A program made the position numbers and the translations under genes. A stretch of DNA of 64,000 nucleotides from Roseobacter sp. (lineage in GTDB: Bacteria; Pseudomonadota; Alphaproteobacteria; Rhodobacterales; Rhodobacteraceae): positions 215,066 to 279,065 of the forward strand of contig JADFAE010000013.1 of NCBI GenBank assembly GCA_015665415.1. The letters are read 5' to 3'. Shown piece after piece: positions 49,002 through 60,310 of the stretch. Position 1 is the stretch's first letter; every line of letters begins with the position of its first letter. Under the pieces are notes generated by a model, which saw nothing but the letters and a program-made list of their open reading frames with translations, had not been told where the DNA came from and did not search any database.

Positions 49002-49853
49002 TCAGTTCCTCACCAGGCTGAGATCGCGCAGGATGGCGGGGTCGAGATCTTCGATCTCAGGGCGTTCGATGACGGCAGAGGCGGTGAGATCGCTGACGCG
49101 GGCCTCAACGGCAGCATCCTGCAATTCCTGGGTCAGGGCACCGCGTACCTCCTCAAAGGAAGGGGCGGCTGTCTTGCGACGTTCCTTCAACAGGATCAGA
49201 TGCCAGCCGAACTGCGTCTCAACCGGGGCCGAAATCTCACCAGCGCGCATGCCCAAAACCGCCTCTTCGAACTCAGGCACCATGCGGCCCTTGGTGAACC
49301 AGCCGAGATCACCGCCATTGGGGCCAGATGGCCCGGTGGAGCGTTCTTTGGCCATGATGGAAAAATCGGCACCGGTGTCCAGCTCCGCCTTGATTTCGAG
49401 GGCGTCTTCCTGGCTCTCGACCAGGATATGGGCGGCGTTGAATTCATCTCCACCATCGCCATCAGAATATTTGTCGTCATAGGCCTGGCGCAGGGAGGCT
49501 TCGTCGCTGGCGGCTTTCATCACCGTTTCGATCACATTGGCGGCCAGCAGGGCACGGGATTCGTTTTCGATCGCCAGTTTGACATAATGGGGCACGCCGC
49601 CATGCAGCTCCTGCTTGAGCGCGGTCTGCTGCACCAGTTGATCGAGAATGGCATTGTAGAGCACATCATCGGGCAGTTGCTTGTATTGTTCGGGCAGGCT
49701 GTCGCGGGCCATGATCATGTGACCCAGCGTGATGTCCTCGCCATTGACGGTCGCAATCACCGTATTGGCATGTGGCGCGGCCAATGCAGGCAGCGGCAGG
49801 ACCAGCAATGCAGCCACTGCGGCACCTTGCAAAAAAGTGAGACCTTTGCGCAT
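49002..49853 (-). CDS. Parvulin-type peptidyl-prolyl isomerase, exported
   Basis: Signal peptide MRKGLTFLQGAAVAALLVLPLPALAA; rotamase core AAHILVESQEDALEI...GPNGGDLGWFTKGRMVPEFEEAV. Confidence 0.92.
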   Translation of the reverse strand: MRKGLTFLQGAAVAALLVLPLPALAAPHANTVIATVNGEDITLGHMIMARDSLPEQYKQLPDDVLYNAILDQLVQQTALKQELHGGVPHYVKLAIENESRALLAANVIETVMKAASDEASLRQAYDDKYSDGDGGDEFNAAHILVESQEDALEIKAELDTGADFSIMAKERSTGPSGPNGGDLGWFTKGRMVPEFEEAVLGMRAGEISAPVETQFGWHLILLKERRKTAAPSFEEVRGALTQELQDAAVEARVSDLTASAVIERPEIEDLDPAILRDLSLVRN

Positions 49854-49892
49854 TGAATTCTTCCTATTGCAGGGCCGCGAAGGGGCGCGGCG

Positions 49893-49921
49893 TTGACACT
49901 TATTTTCCGGACCCTTATCTC
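49893..49921 (+). promoter_or_regulatory. Sigma70-like promoter upstream of secA
   Basis: TTGACA-N17-TATCTC. Confidence 0.6.
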
Positions 49922-50030
49922 CCGAGGAGGCCTGGGGAAGGACCGTCGTTTCCCCCATTGTTTATGGGTTGCGACCACGGCGGGCAAGCCTGCCCGACAT
50001 CAGGACTATTTGAGGAACGCTGGAGAACAC

Positions 50031-52730
50031 ATGCTGGGTATCGGAACACTCGCCAAAAAGGTTTTCGGGACACCGAATGACCGCAAGATCAAGGCGACAC
50101 GGCCGCTGGTTGCAGAAATCAATGGGCTGGAAGAGACGTTCGAGAAACTCAGCGACGAGGATCTCAAGGCCAAGACCGAAGAGCTGCGCGGGCGCGCGCA
50201 AAAGGGCGAAAGCCTGGATGCGCTGCTGCCCGAAGCCTTTGCCAACGTGCGGGAAGGCGCGCGCCGGGCCCTGGGCTTGCGTGCGTTTGATACCCAGTTG
50301 ATGGGCGGCATCTTCCTGCATCAGGGCAATATTTCCGAGATGAAGACCGGTGAGGGCAAAACCCTTGTGGCGACCTTCCCTGCTTACCTCAACGCGCTGA
50401 CCGGCAAGGGCGTGCATGTGGTCACGGTGAACGAATACCTGGCCAAGCGCGACAGCGAATGGATGGGCAAGGTCTTTGCTGCGTTGGGTATGACCACGGG
50501 CGTGATCTGGTCTGGTCAGCCTGACGAGGAAAAGATGGCGGCCTATGGCAGCGATGTCACCTATGCCACCAATAATGAGCTGGGCTTTGACTATCTGCGG
50601 GACAATATGAAGCCCTCGCTGGATCAGGTGTTCCAGAAGCAGCATAACTTTGCCATCGTCGATGAAGTTGATTCCATCCTGATCGACGAAGCGCGTACCC
50701 CGCTGATCATCTCCGGCCCGGCTGAGGACCGTTCTGAGCTATACCTCTCCATCGACAAGGTAATTCCGCTGTTGTCGGATGAGCATTGCGAACTGGACGA
50801 AAAGACCCGCGGCGTCACCTTTACCGAAGAGGGCAACGACTATCTCGAGCGATTGCTGCTGGAGCAGGGGCTGTTGCCAGAGGAGGCCTCGCTCTACGAT
50901 CCCGAAAGCACCACCGTGGTGCATCACGTGAACCAGGCCCTGCGCGCGCATAAACTGTTCCAGCGCGACAAGGACTATATCGTGCGCGACGGCGAAGTGG
51001 TGCTGATCGACGAATTCACTGGCCGGATGATGGCCGGTCGGCGTCTGTCCGAGGGTCTTCACCAGGCCATCGAAGCCAAGGAAGACGTCAAAATCCAGCC
51101 GGAGAACACCACGCTGGCTTCGGTCACTTTCCAGAACTATTTCCGCCTCTATGACAAACTGTCTGGCATGACGGGTACTGCCCTGACCGAGGCTGAGGAA
51201 TTTGCCGAGATCTACGGGCTGGGGGTGGTCGAAGTGCCCACCAATCGCCCAATTGCCCGTCTCGATGAAGATGACCAAGTCTATCGCACCGGAATGGAAA
51301 AATACCGGGCGATGATCGAAGAGACCAAGAAAGCGCATGAAAAGGGCCAGCCGGTTCTTTTGGGCACCACTTCGATCGAGAAATCCGAACTGCTGAGCGA
51401 GCTGCTCAAGCAGGAAGGCATCAAGCACAACGTGCTGAATGCCCGCCACCACGAGCAGGAAGCGCAGATTGTTGCGGATGCCGGCCGATATGGCGCGGTG
51501 ACCATTGCCACCAACATGGCCGGTCGCGGCACCGACATCAAACTGGGCGGCAATGTCGAATTCAAGGTGCTGGAGGCCATCGCCGCCGAACCTGAGGGCG
51601 ATCACGAAGCCATCCGCAGCAAGATCGAAGAGGGCCATGCCGCTGACGAAGACGCGGTGAAACAGGCCGGTGGTCTGTTTGTCATGGCCTCTGAACGTCA
51701 CGAGAGCCGCCGTATCGACAACCAGTTGCGCGGACGTTCCGGTCGTCAGGGTGACCCTGGTCGCACCGTATTCTACCTCAGCCTCGAAGATGATCTGATG
51801 CGGATCTTCGGCTCTGAGCGTCTGGAAAAGGTCTTGTCTTCACTGGGAATGAAAGAAGGCGAGGCGATCATTCACCCCTGGGTGAACAAATCTCTGGAAC
51901 GCGCCCAGGCCAAGGTTGAAGGTCGCAACTTTGACATGCGTAAGAACGTGCTCAAGTTTGACGATGTGATGAACGACCAGCGTAAGGTGATCTTTGGCCA
52001 GCGCCGCGAGATCATGGCGGCTGAGGATTTGTCCGAAATCGTGGGTGATATGCGTCACGAGGTGGTCGATGAGTTGATCGATCAATATATGCCGCCCAAG
52101 ACCTATGCGGATCAGTGGGATATCGAGGGCCTGCACGCTGCGGTTCTGGAAAAGCTGAGCATGGATGCGCCGGTGGCCGAATGGGCCGCCGAAGAAGGCG
52201 TCGATGATGAGCATATGTCAGAGCGTCTGTGTGAAGCCAGCGACCAGATGATGGGTGAAAAGGCCGCCGCCTTTGGTCCCGAAAGCATGCGCAACATCGA
52301 AAAGCAGGTCCTGCTGCAGACCATCGACGCCAAATGGCGCGAACATCTGCTGACGCTGGAGCATCTGCGCTCGGTGGTGGGATTCCGTGGCTATGCGCAG
52401 CGCGACCCGCTGAATGAGTATAAGAACGAAAGCTTTCAGCTGTTTGAGACCATGCTTGATTCGCTGCGCGAAGACGTGACCCTGCAGCTCAGCCGGGTCC
52501 GCCCGATGAGCCAGGAAGAGCAACAGCAGATGCTGGCTGAAATGGCGGCCCGACAGGCGGCCATGCAGCAGATGGCGCTGGGCTCTGCACCCGAGCAGGC
52601 CAACCCCGAAGATGCGGCCCCCGGATTTGTCGAGGATGATCCCGCAACCTGGGGCAACCCCTCGCGCAATGACAAATGCCCCTGTGGGTCTGGCAAGAAG
52701 TTCAAACACTGTCACGGGCGTCTGGCCTGA
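50031..52730 (+). CDS. secA: Protein translocase ATPase SecA
   Basis: [21 protein letters not shown]-terminal [14 protein letters not shown] zinc motif. Confidence 0.98.
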   Translation: MLGIGTLAKKVFGTPNDRKIKATRPLVAEINGLEETFEKLSDEDLKAKTEELRGRAQKGESLDALLPEAFANVREGARRALGLRAFDTQLMGGIFLHQGNISEMKTGEGKTLVATFPAYLNALTGKGVHVVTVNEYLAKRDSEWMGKVFAALGMTTGVIWSGQPDEEKMAAYGSDVTYATNNELGFDYLRDNMKPSLDQVFQKQHNFAIVDEVDSILIDEARTPLIISGPAEDRSELYLSIDKVIPLLSDEHCELDEKTRGVTFTEEGNDYLERLLLEQGLLPEEASLYDPESTTVVHHVNQALRAHKLFQRDKDYIVRDGEVVLIDEFTGRMMAGRRLSEGLHQAIEAKEDVKIQPENTTLASVTFQNYFRLYDKLSGMTGTALTEAEEFAEIYGLGVVEVPTNRPIARLDEDDQVYRTGMEKYRAMIEETKKAHEKGQPVLLGTTSIEKSELLSELLKQEGIKHNVLNARHHEQEAQIVADAGRYGAVTIATNMAGRGTDIKLGGNVEFKVLEAIAAEPEGDHEAIRSKIEEGHAADEDAVKQAGGLFVMASERHESRRIDNQLRGRSGRQGDPGRTVFYLSLEDDLMRIFGSERLEKVLSSLGMKEGEAIIHPWVNKSLERAQAKVEGRNFDMRKNVLKFDDVMNDQRKVIFGQRREIMAAEDLSEIVGDMRHEVVDELIDQYMPPKTYADQWDIEGLHAAVLEKLSMDAPVAEWAAEEGVDDEHMSERLCEASDQMMGEKAAAFGPESMRNIEKQVLLQTIDAKWREHLLTLEHLRSVVGFRGYAQRDPLNEYKNESFQLFETMLDSLREDVTLQLSRVRPMSQEEQQQMLAEMAARQAAMQQMALGSAPEQANPEDAAPGFVEDDPATWGNPSRNDKCPCGSGKKFKHCHGRLA

Positions 52731-52780
52731 GGGCTCCAAACCAGGGCGGTGAGCGCCGCCACAAAATGATCTGAAAAATG

Positions 52781-52809
52781 ACCCCGGCCTTTGGCTGGGG
52801 TTAATTTTT
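52781..52809 (+). terminator. Intrinsic terminator after secA
   Basis: ACCCCGGCC-ttt-GGCTGGGGT TAATTTTTA. Confidence 0.85.
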
Positions 52810-52984
52810 ATGCGCTAGCCTTTGGCCTGCAAATGCAGGTTTGCAGCAGCCGAACAGGCAGCCTTCGCCTCAAATTGCATGTAAATGCCTGAATTTCTTC
52901 AGCTGGAGGCCGCAATCTGGCCGCCATTTTCACATCTACTCTGAAGGCCCAAGTCAGGTTTGAATTTTGGTTTTGGAGGGTGAA

Positions 52985-53920
52985 ATGTTGAACAAACGCA
53001 TGATTCTTGTAAGCGCGGCAACTGCGGCCTGCGCGCTGGGAATTGGGTTTCTGATGCAGCCCTCCACCTCATTGCCGTCCTCAACGGCGGCGGCCCTGGG
53101 GGATGGGGTGCCGCAGGATCCAGCGGTACCAGCGCCACTTGCGATCGAAAAAATCACTCTGACATCGGCCAATCAAACTGCAGCGCAAACACAGCCTGCT
53201 TTGGGTCTTGATCCGGGCGGGCAGCAGGCCCCGGCTGCGGGCTGTGCCATGCAGGCCCGTGCGACGGCGCATCCCGGTGCGCTGGTGGCCCTCTATATAG
53301 CCGCGCCTTGTCGCGCAGGAGAGCGGATCACCCTGCACCATCAGGGCATGATGGTGACAGAAACTCTGGACGCAGAGGGCAGTCTGGACCTGCTGGTGCC
53401 GGCGCTGGCCAGCACGGCCGTCTTTATCATCGAGCCCAGCCTGACATCGCAGAGCCAATCGACCGGTGCGGTGGCCCAGGTTGAGGTGCCGGATATGGCA
53501 GAGGTGGACAGGGTGGTGTTGCAATGGGGCGGCAACAGCGGGTTTGAGATCCATGCCCGCGAATTTGGGGCCCAGTATGGCGCGCTTGGCCATGTCTGGC
53601 ATGGCGCGGATCAAGTCGGCAGTGCGGGTGCCGGGCAGGTGATGCAGCTGGGCGATGCCGGTCAATTGGCACCGCGACTGGCTGAGGTCTACAGTTTCCA
53701 GCGCAGCGCCGCCGAGGTCTCAGGTGTGATCGAGATCAGCGTCGAGACGGAGATCTCAGAGATCAATTGTGGCCGGGATATTTCTGCGCAGACCCTGCGG
53801 ATATCCGGGGATCAGGTGCAAACACGCGATTTGACCCTGTCGATGCCGGATTGCACCGCGACAGGTGACTTTCTGGTGTTGAATAATTTGGTGGAAAATC
53901 TGAAAATCGCCGCCAAGTGA
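52985..53920 (+). CDS. Exported protein of unknown function
   Basis: Signal-anchor-like MLNKRMILVSAATAACALGIGFLMQ; no family recognised with confidence. Confidence 0.7.
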   Translation: MLNKRMILVSAATAACALGIGFLMQPSTSLPSSTAAALGDGVPQDPAVPAPLAIEKITLTSANQTAAQTQPALGLDPGGQQAPAAGCAMQARATAHPGALVALYIAAPCRAGERITLHHQGMMVTETLDAEGSLDLLVPALASTAVFIIEPSLTSQSQSTGAVAQVEVPDMAEVDRVVLQWGGNSGFEIHAREFGAQYGALGHVWHGADQVGSAGAGQVMQLGDAGQLAPRLAEVYSFQRSAAEVSGVIEISVETEISEINCGRDISAQTLRISGDQVQTRDLTLSMPDCTATGDFLVLNNLVENLKIAAK

Positions 53921-53944
53921 TTTGCGATCCATTCAGGAACTCTC

Positions 53945-55501
53945 ATGTTAGATTTTCGTGTGGCGATCTGCGCCGCACTTTTACTTTTTGGTGCTCCTCA
54001 CACCGTTTCGGCGCAGGATGTCACCCTGTCGTCGCCTGATGGCGTGGTGGAGATTACCGGTAACCTCTTGGGGTTCGACGGAGAATTCTACCGGGTTGAG
54101 ACCAAGTTTGGCGAGTTGACGCTGGATGGCTCCGGGGTCAGCTGCGAAGGGCCGGGCTGCCCCAGCCTGTCGGATTTTGTCGCTGAGGTCACACTGTCGG
54201 GCTCTGCCAATATGGCCGAGGTGCTGCTGCCTGCGCTGATCGAAGGCTTTGCGCTGCGCAATGGCTACAAAACCCGCCGCGAGGCTATGGCGGGCGGTGA
54301 TTTCGACTATCTGCTGCTGCGCGACCCGGGGCGTCCGGTGGCGCGGTTTTCCTTTCTGGTCAGCACCACGGATGCGGGTTTTGTCGATCTCATCGCGCAA
54401 GAGGCCGATATCGTCATGGCCCTGCGTGAAATCCGCACCACTGAGCAAGAGGCGGCCCGCGCCGCAGGCAGGGGTGATCTGACCACCGTGCTGCGCAGTC
54501 GGGTGGTGGCGCTGGATGCCCTGGTACCGGTGGTCTCGCCCGAAAACCCGGTGCGCCGGATATCGCTGCCAGATCTTGCTGCGGTGTTTTCGGGAGAGAT
54601 CGACAATTGGCAGGCCCTGGGCGGAGTGGATGCGCCCATTGCGCTGCATCTTCCGGTTCCGGGATCCGGGCTGACCCAGGCCTTTGAGGATCGGGTCCTG
54701 GGGGCCGCTGGGATGCAGATGTCGCCGGATCTGCGATTTCATGAGCGCGGTGACCGATTGGTGCGTCGGGTTGCCACCGATCCCTTTGCCATCGGGATTG
54801 CCAGTTTTTCCAATACCGGAACGGCGCAGATGCTGAGTTTGACCGGGAGCTGCGGCTTTGATCTGCGCGCCAATCGGCGGGCGATCAAGACCGAGGACTA
54901 TCCTTTGACCGCGCCAATGTTCCTGTATTTGCCGCAGCGCCGCCTACCCAAGGTGGCACGGGATTTTCTTGCCTATGTGCGCGGACCCGGAGCGCAGATC
55001 GTGATCCGGCGGGCAGGTTTCGTGGATCAGGCCCCGGAGAAGATTTCGATCAATGTCCAGGGGGACCGGCTGGCCAACGCGATCCTGGCGGCAGGGTCTG
55101 AGGTCAAGCTGAGTGAATTGCAGCATGTGCTGAGCACCTTGTCCGGGTTTCGCCGTCTCAGCAGCTCGTTTCGATTTGAAGCGGGATCGGCCCGTCCAGA
55201 CGCCCAGTCGCGCAGCAATATCGAGCAATTGGCCCGCGCTCTCGAGACCGGGCTTTATGATGGCAAGGTGCTGAGCTTTGTTGGCTTTTCCGATGGGGAA
55301 GGGGCTGCCGCAGCCAACCGCAAGATCGCCTTGAAACGTGCCGAAGGTGTGCGGGATGCCGTCCTGGCTGCGGCTGAGACCGTCAGCCTGGGGCGGGTGG
55401 AGCTGCAGGTAGCAGGCTTTGGCGAGGCCTTGCCGATGGCCTGTGATGACAGTGATTGGGGCCGTCAGGTCAATCGCCGGGTTGAGGTCTGGGTTCGGTA
55501 A
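53945..55501 (+). CDS. Periplasmic PstS-like binding protein fused to OmpA-type peptidoglycan-binding domain
   Basis: 518 aa; signal peptide; DLAAVFSGEIDNWQALGG...FEDRVLG (phosphate-binding-like); C-terminal FEAGSARPDAQSRSNIEQLARAL...VGFSDGEGAAAANRKIALKRAEGVRDAV...NRRVEVWVR. Confidence 0.85.
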   Translation: MLDFRVAICAALLLFGAPHTVSAQDVTLSSPDGVVEITGNLLGFDGEFYRVETKFGELTLDGSGVSCEGPGCPSLSDFVAEVTLSGSANMAEVLLPALIEGFALRNGYKTRREAMAGGDFDYLLLRDPGRPVARFSFLVSTTDAGFVDLIAQEADIVMALREIRTTEQEAARAAGRGDLTTVLRSRVVALDALVPVVSPENPVRRISLPDLAAVFSGEIDNWQALGGVDAPIALHLPVPGSGLTQAFEDRVLGAAGMQMSPDLRFHERGDRLVRRVATDPFAIGIASFSNTGTAQMLSLTGSCGFDLRANRRAIKTEDYPLTAPMFLYLPQRRLPKVARDFLAYVRGPGAQIVIRRAGFVDQAPEKISINVQGDRLANAILAAGSEVKLSELQHVLSTLSGFRRLSSSFRFEAGSARPDAQSRSNIEQLARALETGLYDGKVLSFVGFSDGEGAAAANRKIALKRAEGVRDAVLAAAETVSLGRVELQVAGFGEALPMACDDSDWGRQVNRRVEVWVR

Positions 55502-55650
55502 AGCGCGGTGCTCTCCCGCAGCAGGCGGGCGCTCCCGCGGCTTTTGAGATCCTCAAGAATGATTCAAAGCGCCTTGGGCCGGGCGCCGCTGGCGCGGCGC
55601 GGAAATGCTAGTAGCCGATGCTGTGGGCAAATACCTCGGAGGTGGGCGTA

Positions 55651-56427
55651 TCAGAGCAGCCCTTCGGCACGAAAGCTCAGCTCTGCCGCGCTGCCGATGA
55701 TGAGATGGTCGTGCAGGGTGATCCCAAGGGGCGTCAGTGCCTGGTTCACCCGCTGAGTCATGTCGATATCCCCATCTGAAGGGGTTGGGTCCCCCGAGGG
55801 GTGATTGTGCACCAGGATCACTGCGCTGGCATCCAGCGCCAGCGCGCGTTTGGCCACTTCACGCGGGTAGACCGGCACATGATCGACGGTGCCCCGGGCC
55901 TGTTCTTCATCGGCGATGAGGCAGTTCTTGCGATCCAGAAATAGCACCCGGAAATGTTCGGTGGCGCGATGGGCCATGACGGTGTGGCAATAGTCCAGCA
56001 GCGCATCCCAACTGGAGATCACCTGGCGCTGCATCACCTTGGCCCGGGTCAGCCGCTGGGCAGCAGCTTCCAGCAGTTTGAGATCCGTCACCACTGCCTC
56101 GCCGACCCCCTTGACCTGCAACAGTCGCTCCGGTGCGGCGCTGACCACCCGGGCAAAATCGCCAAATTGCTTCAACAGCCTATGGGCCAGCGGTTTGACA
56201 TCCTGTCGTGGCAGGGAGCGAAACAGCAAGAGCTCCAGCAACTCGTAGTCAGGCATCGCCGCAGCTCCACCATCGCGAAAGCGTTGGCGCAGGCGCAGGC
56301 GGTGGTCCTTGATGTAAGAAGGCAGGCGCGCAGAATTCAGCGCTCCAGAAGGCGCTGGCGCCTGCGCCAGAACTTCGTCCGAGAACAGTGGCAGCGTCCC
56401 GTTGCCACCTGCCTTGTTGCCCGTCAT
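55651..56427 (-). CDS. radC: RadC family (JAB/MPN domain) protein
   Basis: ELLELLLFRSLPRQDVKPLAHRLL; ILVHNHPSGDPTPSDGDIDMT. Confidence 0.92.
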   Translation of the reverse strand: MTGNKAGGNGTLPLFSDEVLAQAPAPSGALNSARLPSYIKDHRLRLRQRFRDGGAAAMPDYELLELLLFRSLPRQDVKPLAHRLLKQFGDFARVVSAAPERLLQVKGVGEAVVTDLKLLEAAAQRLTRAKVMQRQVISSWDALLDYCHTVMAHRATEHFRVLFLDRKNCLIADEEQARGTVDHVPVYPREVAKRALALDASAVILVHNHPSGDPTPSDGDIDMTQRVNQALTPLGITLHDHLIIGSAAELSFRAEGLL

Positions 56428-56577
56428 TTGATGCCCCTTCCCAAAAGGTGCGACCGGAAGAAGGCTAGACAGGAATTGGAGGCGGGCAAAAGAAAAGCGC
56501 CCAAAATGGAGCTTTTTTGTGCTGAGGTAGCGGAGCAAAGGCGAACTCAAGCGCCGGATCACAAAACACAGTGCGTG

Positions 56578-56895
56578 TTAAGGACTGTTTTGCCGAATCG
56601 AATTGTAGAAGCCGTTCCAGCTTTCAGGTTCTGGGAATTCTCTTTCAAACCTGTGCTGTTGATCCTGAGACAGGCGAGAGAACCATATTCGGAAACTCAC
56701 CATAAAGTCCTCACCACTCCCCATGCGCCAACCCATAGACGCCCGCTCATAGCCCGGATTGATGACCCATGGTGGCTTTGCTCCGCAATCTCCAAAAACC
56801 TGATCAATAGCCGAATCCCTTTTTGAGGAGGCCCTGTTCAGGATCTCCATCAAGGTTTCATTGCCATCTTCTGGCCGCCACAGATTTTTCGACAT
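56578..56895 (-). CDS. Hypothetical protein, 105 aa
   Basis: MSKNLWRPEDGNETLMEILNRASSKRDSAIDQVFGDCGAKPPW... after dnaJ; no recognisable domain. Confidence 0.5.
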   Translation of the reverse strand: MSKNLWRPEDGNETLMEILNRASSKRDSAIDQVFGDCGAKPPWVINPGYERASMGWRMGSGEDFMVSFRIWFSRLSQDQQHRFEREFPEPESWNGFYNSIRQNSP

Positions 56896-56914
56896 CAGAA
56901 GGTCTCCCACACGA

Positions 56915-56938
56915 GAAAACGCCCCAAATATGGGGCGT
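56915..56938 (-). terminator. Terminator-like hairpin
   Basis: ACGCCCCA-AATA-TGGGGCGT; minus strand continues TTTTC. Confidence 0.65.
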
Positions 56939-57007
56939 CTTCCGGTAGTTTTCAATCTGTCGTTTTTTTGAGGGCATAAGTTGCCTGGGCTCCGCCCGTT
57001 CGGCGCT

Positions 57008-57030
57008 GAAACGATCCACTGGATCGTTTC
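57008..57030. repeat. Perfect palindrome, possible REP-like element
   Basis: GAAACGATCCA-C-TGGATCGTTTC, 12 nt beyond the dnaJ stop; single copy in window. Confidence 0.45.
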
Positions 57031-57041
57031 CTGAACACGCC

Positions 57042-58205
57042 TCACCCCTTCATGCCGTCCCAGAAGCCTTTGACGGAGGAAAAGAAGCTGCGGGATTCGG
57101 GGTTGGTTGCATCCTCGGAGAGGTCCTCGAATTCGCGCATGATTTCTTTTTGTCGGGCTGTCAGTTTGACCGGGGTTTCCACCGCCAGTTCGATGAACAT
57201 GTCGCCCACGCCGCCACCGCGCAGGGCGGGCATGCCCTTGCTGCGCAGACGCATCTGGCGGCCGGATTGGCTGCCTTCGGGGATCTGCACGCGACCGCGG
57301 CCACCGTCGATGGTGGGCACCTCGATGGCGCCCCCTAGGGCAGCCTTGGCCATGGAGACAGGCACGCGGCAGTAGAGGTTGTTGCCATCGCGTTCAAACA
57401 GGTCATGTGGTGCGACTTCGACAAAGATGTAGAGATCGCCCGGAGGGCCACCACGCATGCCGGCCTCACCTTCGCCAGCCAGGCGAATGCGGGTGCCGGT
57501 TTCCACACCTGCGGGGATATTCACCGACAGGGAGCGGTCCTTTTCGACACGTCCATGACCCTGGCAGGATTTGCAGGGGTTCTTGATGATCTGACCCAGA
57601 CCGGAACAGGTCGGGCAAGTGCGTTCAACGGTAAAGAAGCCCTGCTGCGCGCGCACCTTGCCCATGCCGGAACAGGTGGGGCAGGTGGTGGGCTCAACCC
57701 CGCCTTCGGCGCCGGACCCGTCACAAGAGCTACAGGCGACCGAGGTGGGCACTTTGATGGTCTTGTGCAGTCCCGAGAAGGTCTCCTCTAGGCTGACACG
57801 CAGATTGTAGCGCAGATCGGCCCCGCGAGAGGCGCGCTGGCGTCCACCGCCTGCCTGACCACGGCCACCCATGAAATCGCCAAAGAGGTCGTCAAAAACA
57901 TCGGAGAAGGCCGAGGAAAATTCTCCGTTTCCGCCGCCCATGCCACCGGGACCACGACCGCCGCCGCCGCCCATGCCGTTTTCAAAGGCGGCATGACCAA
58001 AGCGGTCATAGGCGGCTTTTTTCTCGGCGTCTTTTAGAACTTCATAGGCCTCATTGGCCTCTTTGAACTGCGATTCTGCTTCCGGGTTATCGCTGTTCCG
58101 GTCAGGATGCAGTTCCTTGGCCTTCTTGCGAAAGCCCTTTTTGATCTCATCAGCGCTGGCCGCTTTGGCCACTCCGAGAACATCGTAATAATCGCGTTTC
58201 GACAT
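57042..58205 (-). CDS. dnaJ: Chaperone DnaJ
   Basis: J domain [32 protein letters not shown]; four CxxCxGxG repeats. Confidence 0.98.
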   Translation of the reverse strand: MSKRDYYDVLGVAKAASADEIKKGFRKKAKELHPDRNSDNPEAESQFKEANEAYEVLKDAEKKAAYDRFGHAAFENGMGGGGGRGPGGMGGGNGEFSSAFSDVFDDLFGDFMGGRGQAGGGRQRASRGADLRYNLRVSLEETFSGLHKTIKVPTSVACSSCDGSGAEGGVEPTTCPTCSGMGKVRAQQGFFTVERTCPTCSGLGQIIKNPCKSCQGHGRVEKDRSLSVNIPAGVETGTRIRLAGEGEAGMRGGPPGDLYIFVEVAPHDLFERDGNNLYCRVPVSMAKAALGGAIEVPTIDGGRGRVQIPEGSQSGRQMRLRSKGMPALRGGGVGDMFIELAVETPVKLTARQKEIMREFEDLSEDATNPESRSFFSSVKGFWDGMKG

Positions 58206-58236
58206 CGGTTTACCCCTGCTGCCTCAACGACAACGA

Positions 58237-58258
58237 GCCGGTCCGTGGTCGGACCGGC
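58237..58258 (-). other. Intercistronic hairpin between dnaK and dnaJ
   Basis: GCCGGTCCG-TGGT-CGGACCGGC, 9-bp perfect stem without T tract. Confidence 0.7.
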
Positions 58259-58282
58259 CCGCCGAGGCCAAGTGTTCAGACC

Positions 58283-60202
58283 TTAGCGTTTGTCGCCGTC
58301 CAGATCTTCGAATTCGGCATCAACGATGTCGTCATCACCAGGCGCACCAGCTTCGTCAGCTGCGGACGGCTCATCGCCTGCCTCATCCTGTGCGGCCTTG
58401 TAGATCGCCTCACCTAGACGCATGGCAGCCTCTGTAACGTTCTGCACGCCTGCCTTGATTTTCTCGGCAGTCGAATCTTCTTTTTCGAGATCGTCACGCA
58501 GCGCGGCCAAGGCCAGCTCAATGGCTTCGACAGTGGAAGGATCCACCTTGTCGCCATGCTCTTCGACGTGCTTTTCGGTCGAGTGGATCAGGCTTTCAGC
58601 CTGGTTGCGGGCTTCGATCAGCTCGCGACGCTCTTTATCCGCCTCGGCGTTTTCTTCAGCATCCTTGACCATCTGGTCGATGTCGGAGTCCGACAGACCG
58701 CCAGAGGCCTGAATGGTGATGACCTGCTCTTTGCCGGTGCCCTTGTCCTTGGCCGAAACCGAGACGATGCCGTTGGCGTCGATGTCAAAGGTGACTTCGA
58801 TCTGCGGCAGGCCACGCGGTGCCGGTGGGATATCCTCGAGGTTGAACTGGCCCAGCATCTTGTTGTCAGCCGCCATTTCGCGCTCACCCTGGAACACCCG
58901 GATAGTCACAGCCGACTGGTTGTCTTCGGCGGTCGAGAAGACCTGAGACTTTTTGGTCGGGATGGTGGTGTTGCGGTCGATCAGGCGGGTGAAGACACCG
59001 CCCAGAGTTTCGATGCCCAGGGACAGCGGGGTCACGTCGAGCAGAACAACGTCTTTTACGTCGCCCTGCAGAACGCCGGCCTGAATGGCGGCACCCATGG
59101 CAACCACTTCGTCAGGGTTCACGCCTTTGTGGGGCTCTTTGCCAAAGAATTTGGTGACCTCTTCGATCACTTTTGGCATCCGGGTCATACCACCAACCAG
59201 AACGACTTCGTCGATATCGGAGGCAGAGAGACCTGCGTCTTTCAGAGCGGCAGCACAGGGCTTCATCGAAGCTTTGATCAGATCGTTGACCAGGCTTTCC
59301 AGCTTGGCACGGGTCAGTTTCATGACCATATGCAGCGGCTGGCCCGAGGCGGGATCCATCGAGATGAAGGGCTGGTTGATTTCGGTCTGGCTCGAGGAGC
59401 TGAGTTCGATCTTGGCTTTTTCAGCGGCTTCTTTCAGACGCTGCAGGGCCATCTTGTCTTTGGTCAGATCAACGCCGTGCTCCTTTTTGAACTGGTCCGC
59501 CAGGTAGTTGACGATACGCATGTCAAAGTCTTCACCGCCCAGGAAGGTGTCGCCGTTGGTCGATTTCACTTCGAACAGACCGTCGTCGATTTCCAGGATG
59601 GTCACGTCGAAGGTCCCACCACCAAGGTCATACACCGCGATGGTCTGGGTTTCTTCCTTGTCGAGACCATAGGCCAGCGCAGCCGCTGTGGGCTCGTTGA
59701 TGATCCGCAGCACTTCCAGACCGGCGATCTTGCCGGCGTCTTTGGTGGCCTGACGCTGGGCGTCGTTGAAATAGGCCGGAACCGTGATCACCGCCTGGGT
59801 TACTTCTTCACCCAGGTAGGACTCTGCGGTCTCTTTCATTTTGCCCAGGATGAAGGCAGAGATCTGCGACGGGGAGTATTTCTCACCCTTGGCTTCGACC
59901 CATGCATCACCATTGCCGCCGTTGATCAGCGCAAAAGGCAGGTTCTTTTTGTCTTTTTCCAGATCGGCATCGTCAAACCGGCGACCGATCAGGCGCTTGA
60001 CACCAAAGACGGTGTTGTCCGGGTTGGTGACAGCCTGGCGTTTGGCGGCTTGGCCAACCAGACGCTCGTCGTCGGTGAAAGCGACGATCGAGGGGGTTGT
60101 GCGCGCGCCTTCGGCGTTTTCGATCACGCGCGGCTGCGAGCCATCCATGATGGAAATGCAGGAGTTGGTTGTTCCGAGGTCGATCCCGATAACTTTGCTC
60201 AT
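58283..60202 (-). CDS. dnaK: Molecular chaperone DnaK
   Basis: [21 protein letters not shown]; full-length Hsp70. Confidence 0.99.
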   Translation of the reverse strand: MSKVIGIDLGTTNSCISIMDGSQPRVIENAEGARTTPSIVAFTDDERLVGQAAKRQAVTNPDNTVFGVKRLIGRRFDDADLEKDKKNLPFALINGGNGDAWVEAKGEKYSPSQISAFILGKMKETAESYLGEEVTQAVITVPAYFNDAQRQATKDAGKIAGLEVLRIINEPTAAALAYGLDKEETQTIAVYDLGGGTFDVTILEIDDGLFEVKSTNGDTFLGGEDFDMRIVNYLADQFKKEHGVDLTKDKMALQRLKEAAEKAKIELSSSSQTEINQPFISMDPASGQPLHMVMKLTRAKLESLVNDLIKASMKPCAAALKDAGLSASDIDEVVLVGGMTRMPKVIEEVTKFFGKEPHKGVNPDEVVAMGAAIQAGVLQGDVKDVVLLDVTPLSLGIETLGGVFTRLIDRNTTIPTKKSQVFSTAEDNQSAVTIRVFQGEREMAADNKMLGQFNLEDIPPAPRGLPQIEVTFDIDANGIVSVSAKDKGTGKEQVITIQASGGLSDSDIDQMVKDAEENAEADKERRELIEARNQAESLIHSTEKHVEEHGDKVDPSTVEAIELALAALRDDLEKEDSTAEKIKAGVQNVTEAAMRLGEAIYKAAQDEAGDEPSAADEAGAPGDDDIVDAEFEDLDGDKR

Positions 60203-60310
60203 GTTTGATCCCTTTTACTTACTAAGGCGATTACCCGCGGCCCGAACCCGTTTTGGCATCCTGGCCCCGATTTAGTTGCAGAAGGCTATGCACCGCACTG
60301 CGTCACGGCG

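Noticed and set aside
49893-50030. N-terminal extension of secA or SecM-like upstream peptide
   Set aside because: The in-frame extension starts at the TTGACA promoter element; canonical SecA begins [13 protein letters not shown] at 50031.
58556-60208. 550-aa plus-strand ORF
   Set aside because: Antisense to dnaK; long antisense ORFs opposite dnaK are a known codon-bias artefact.
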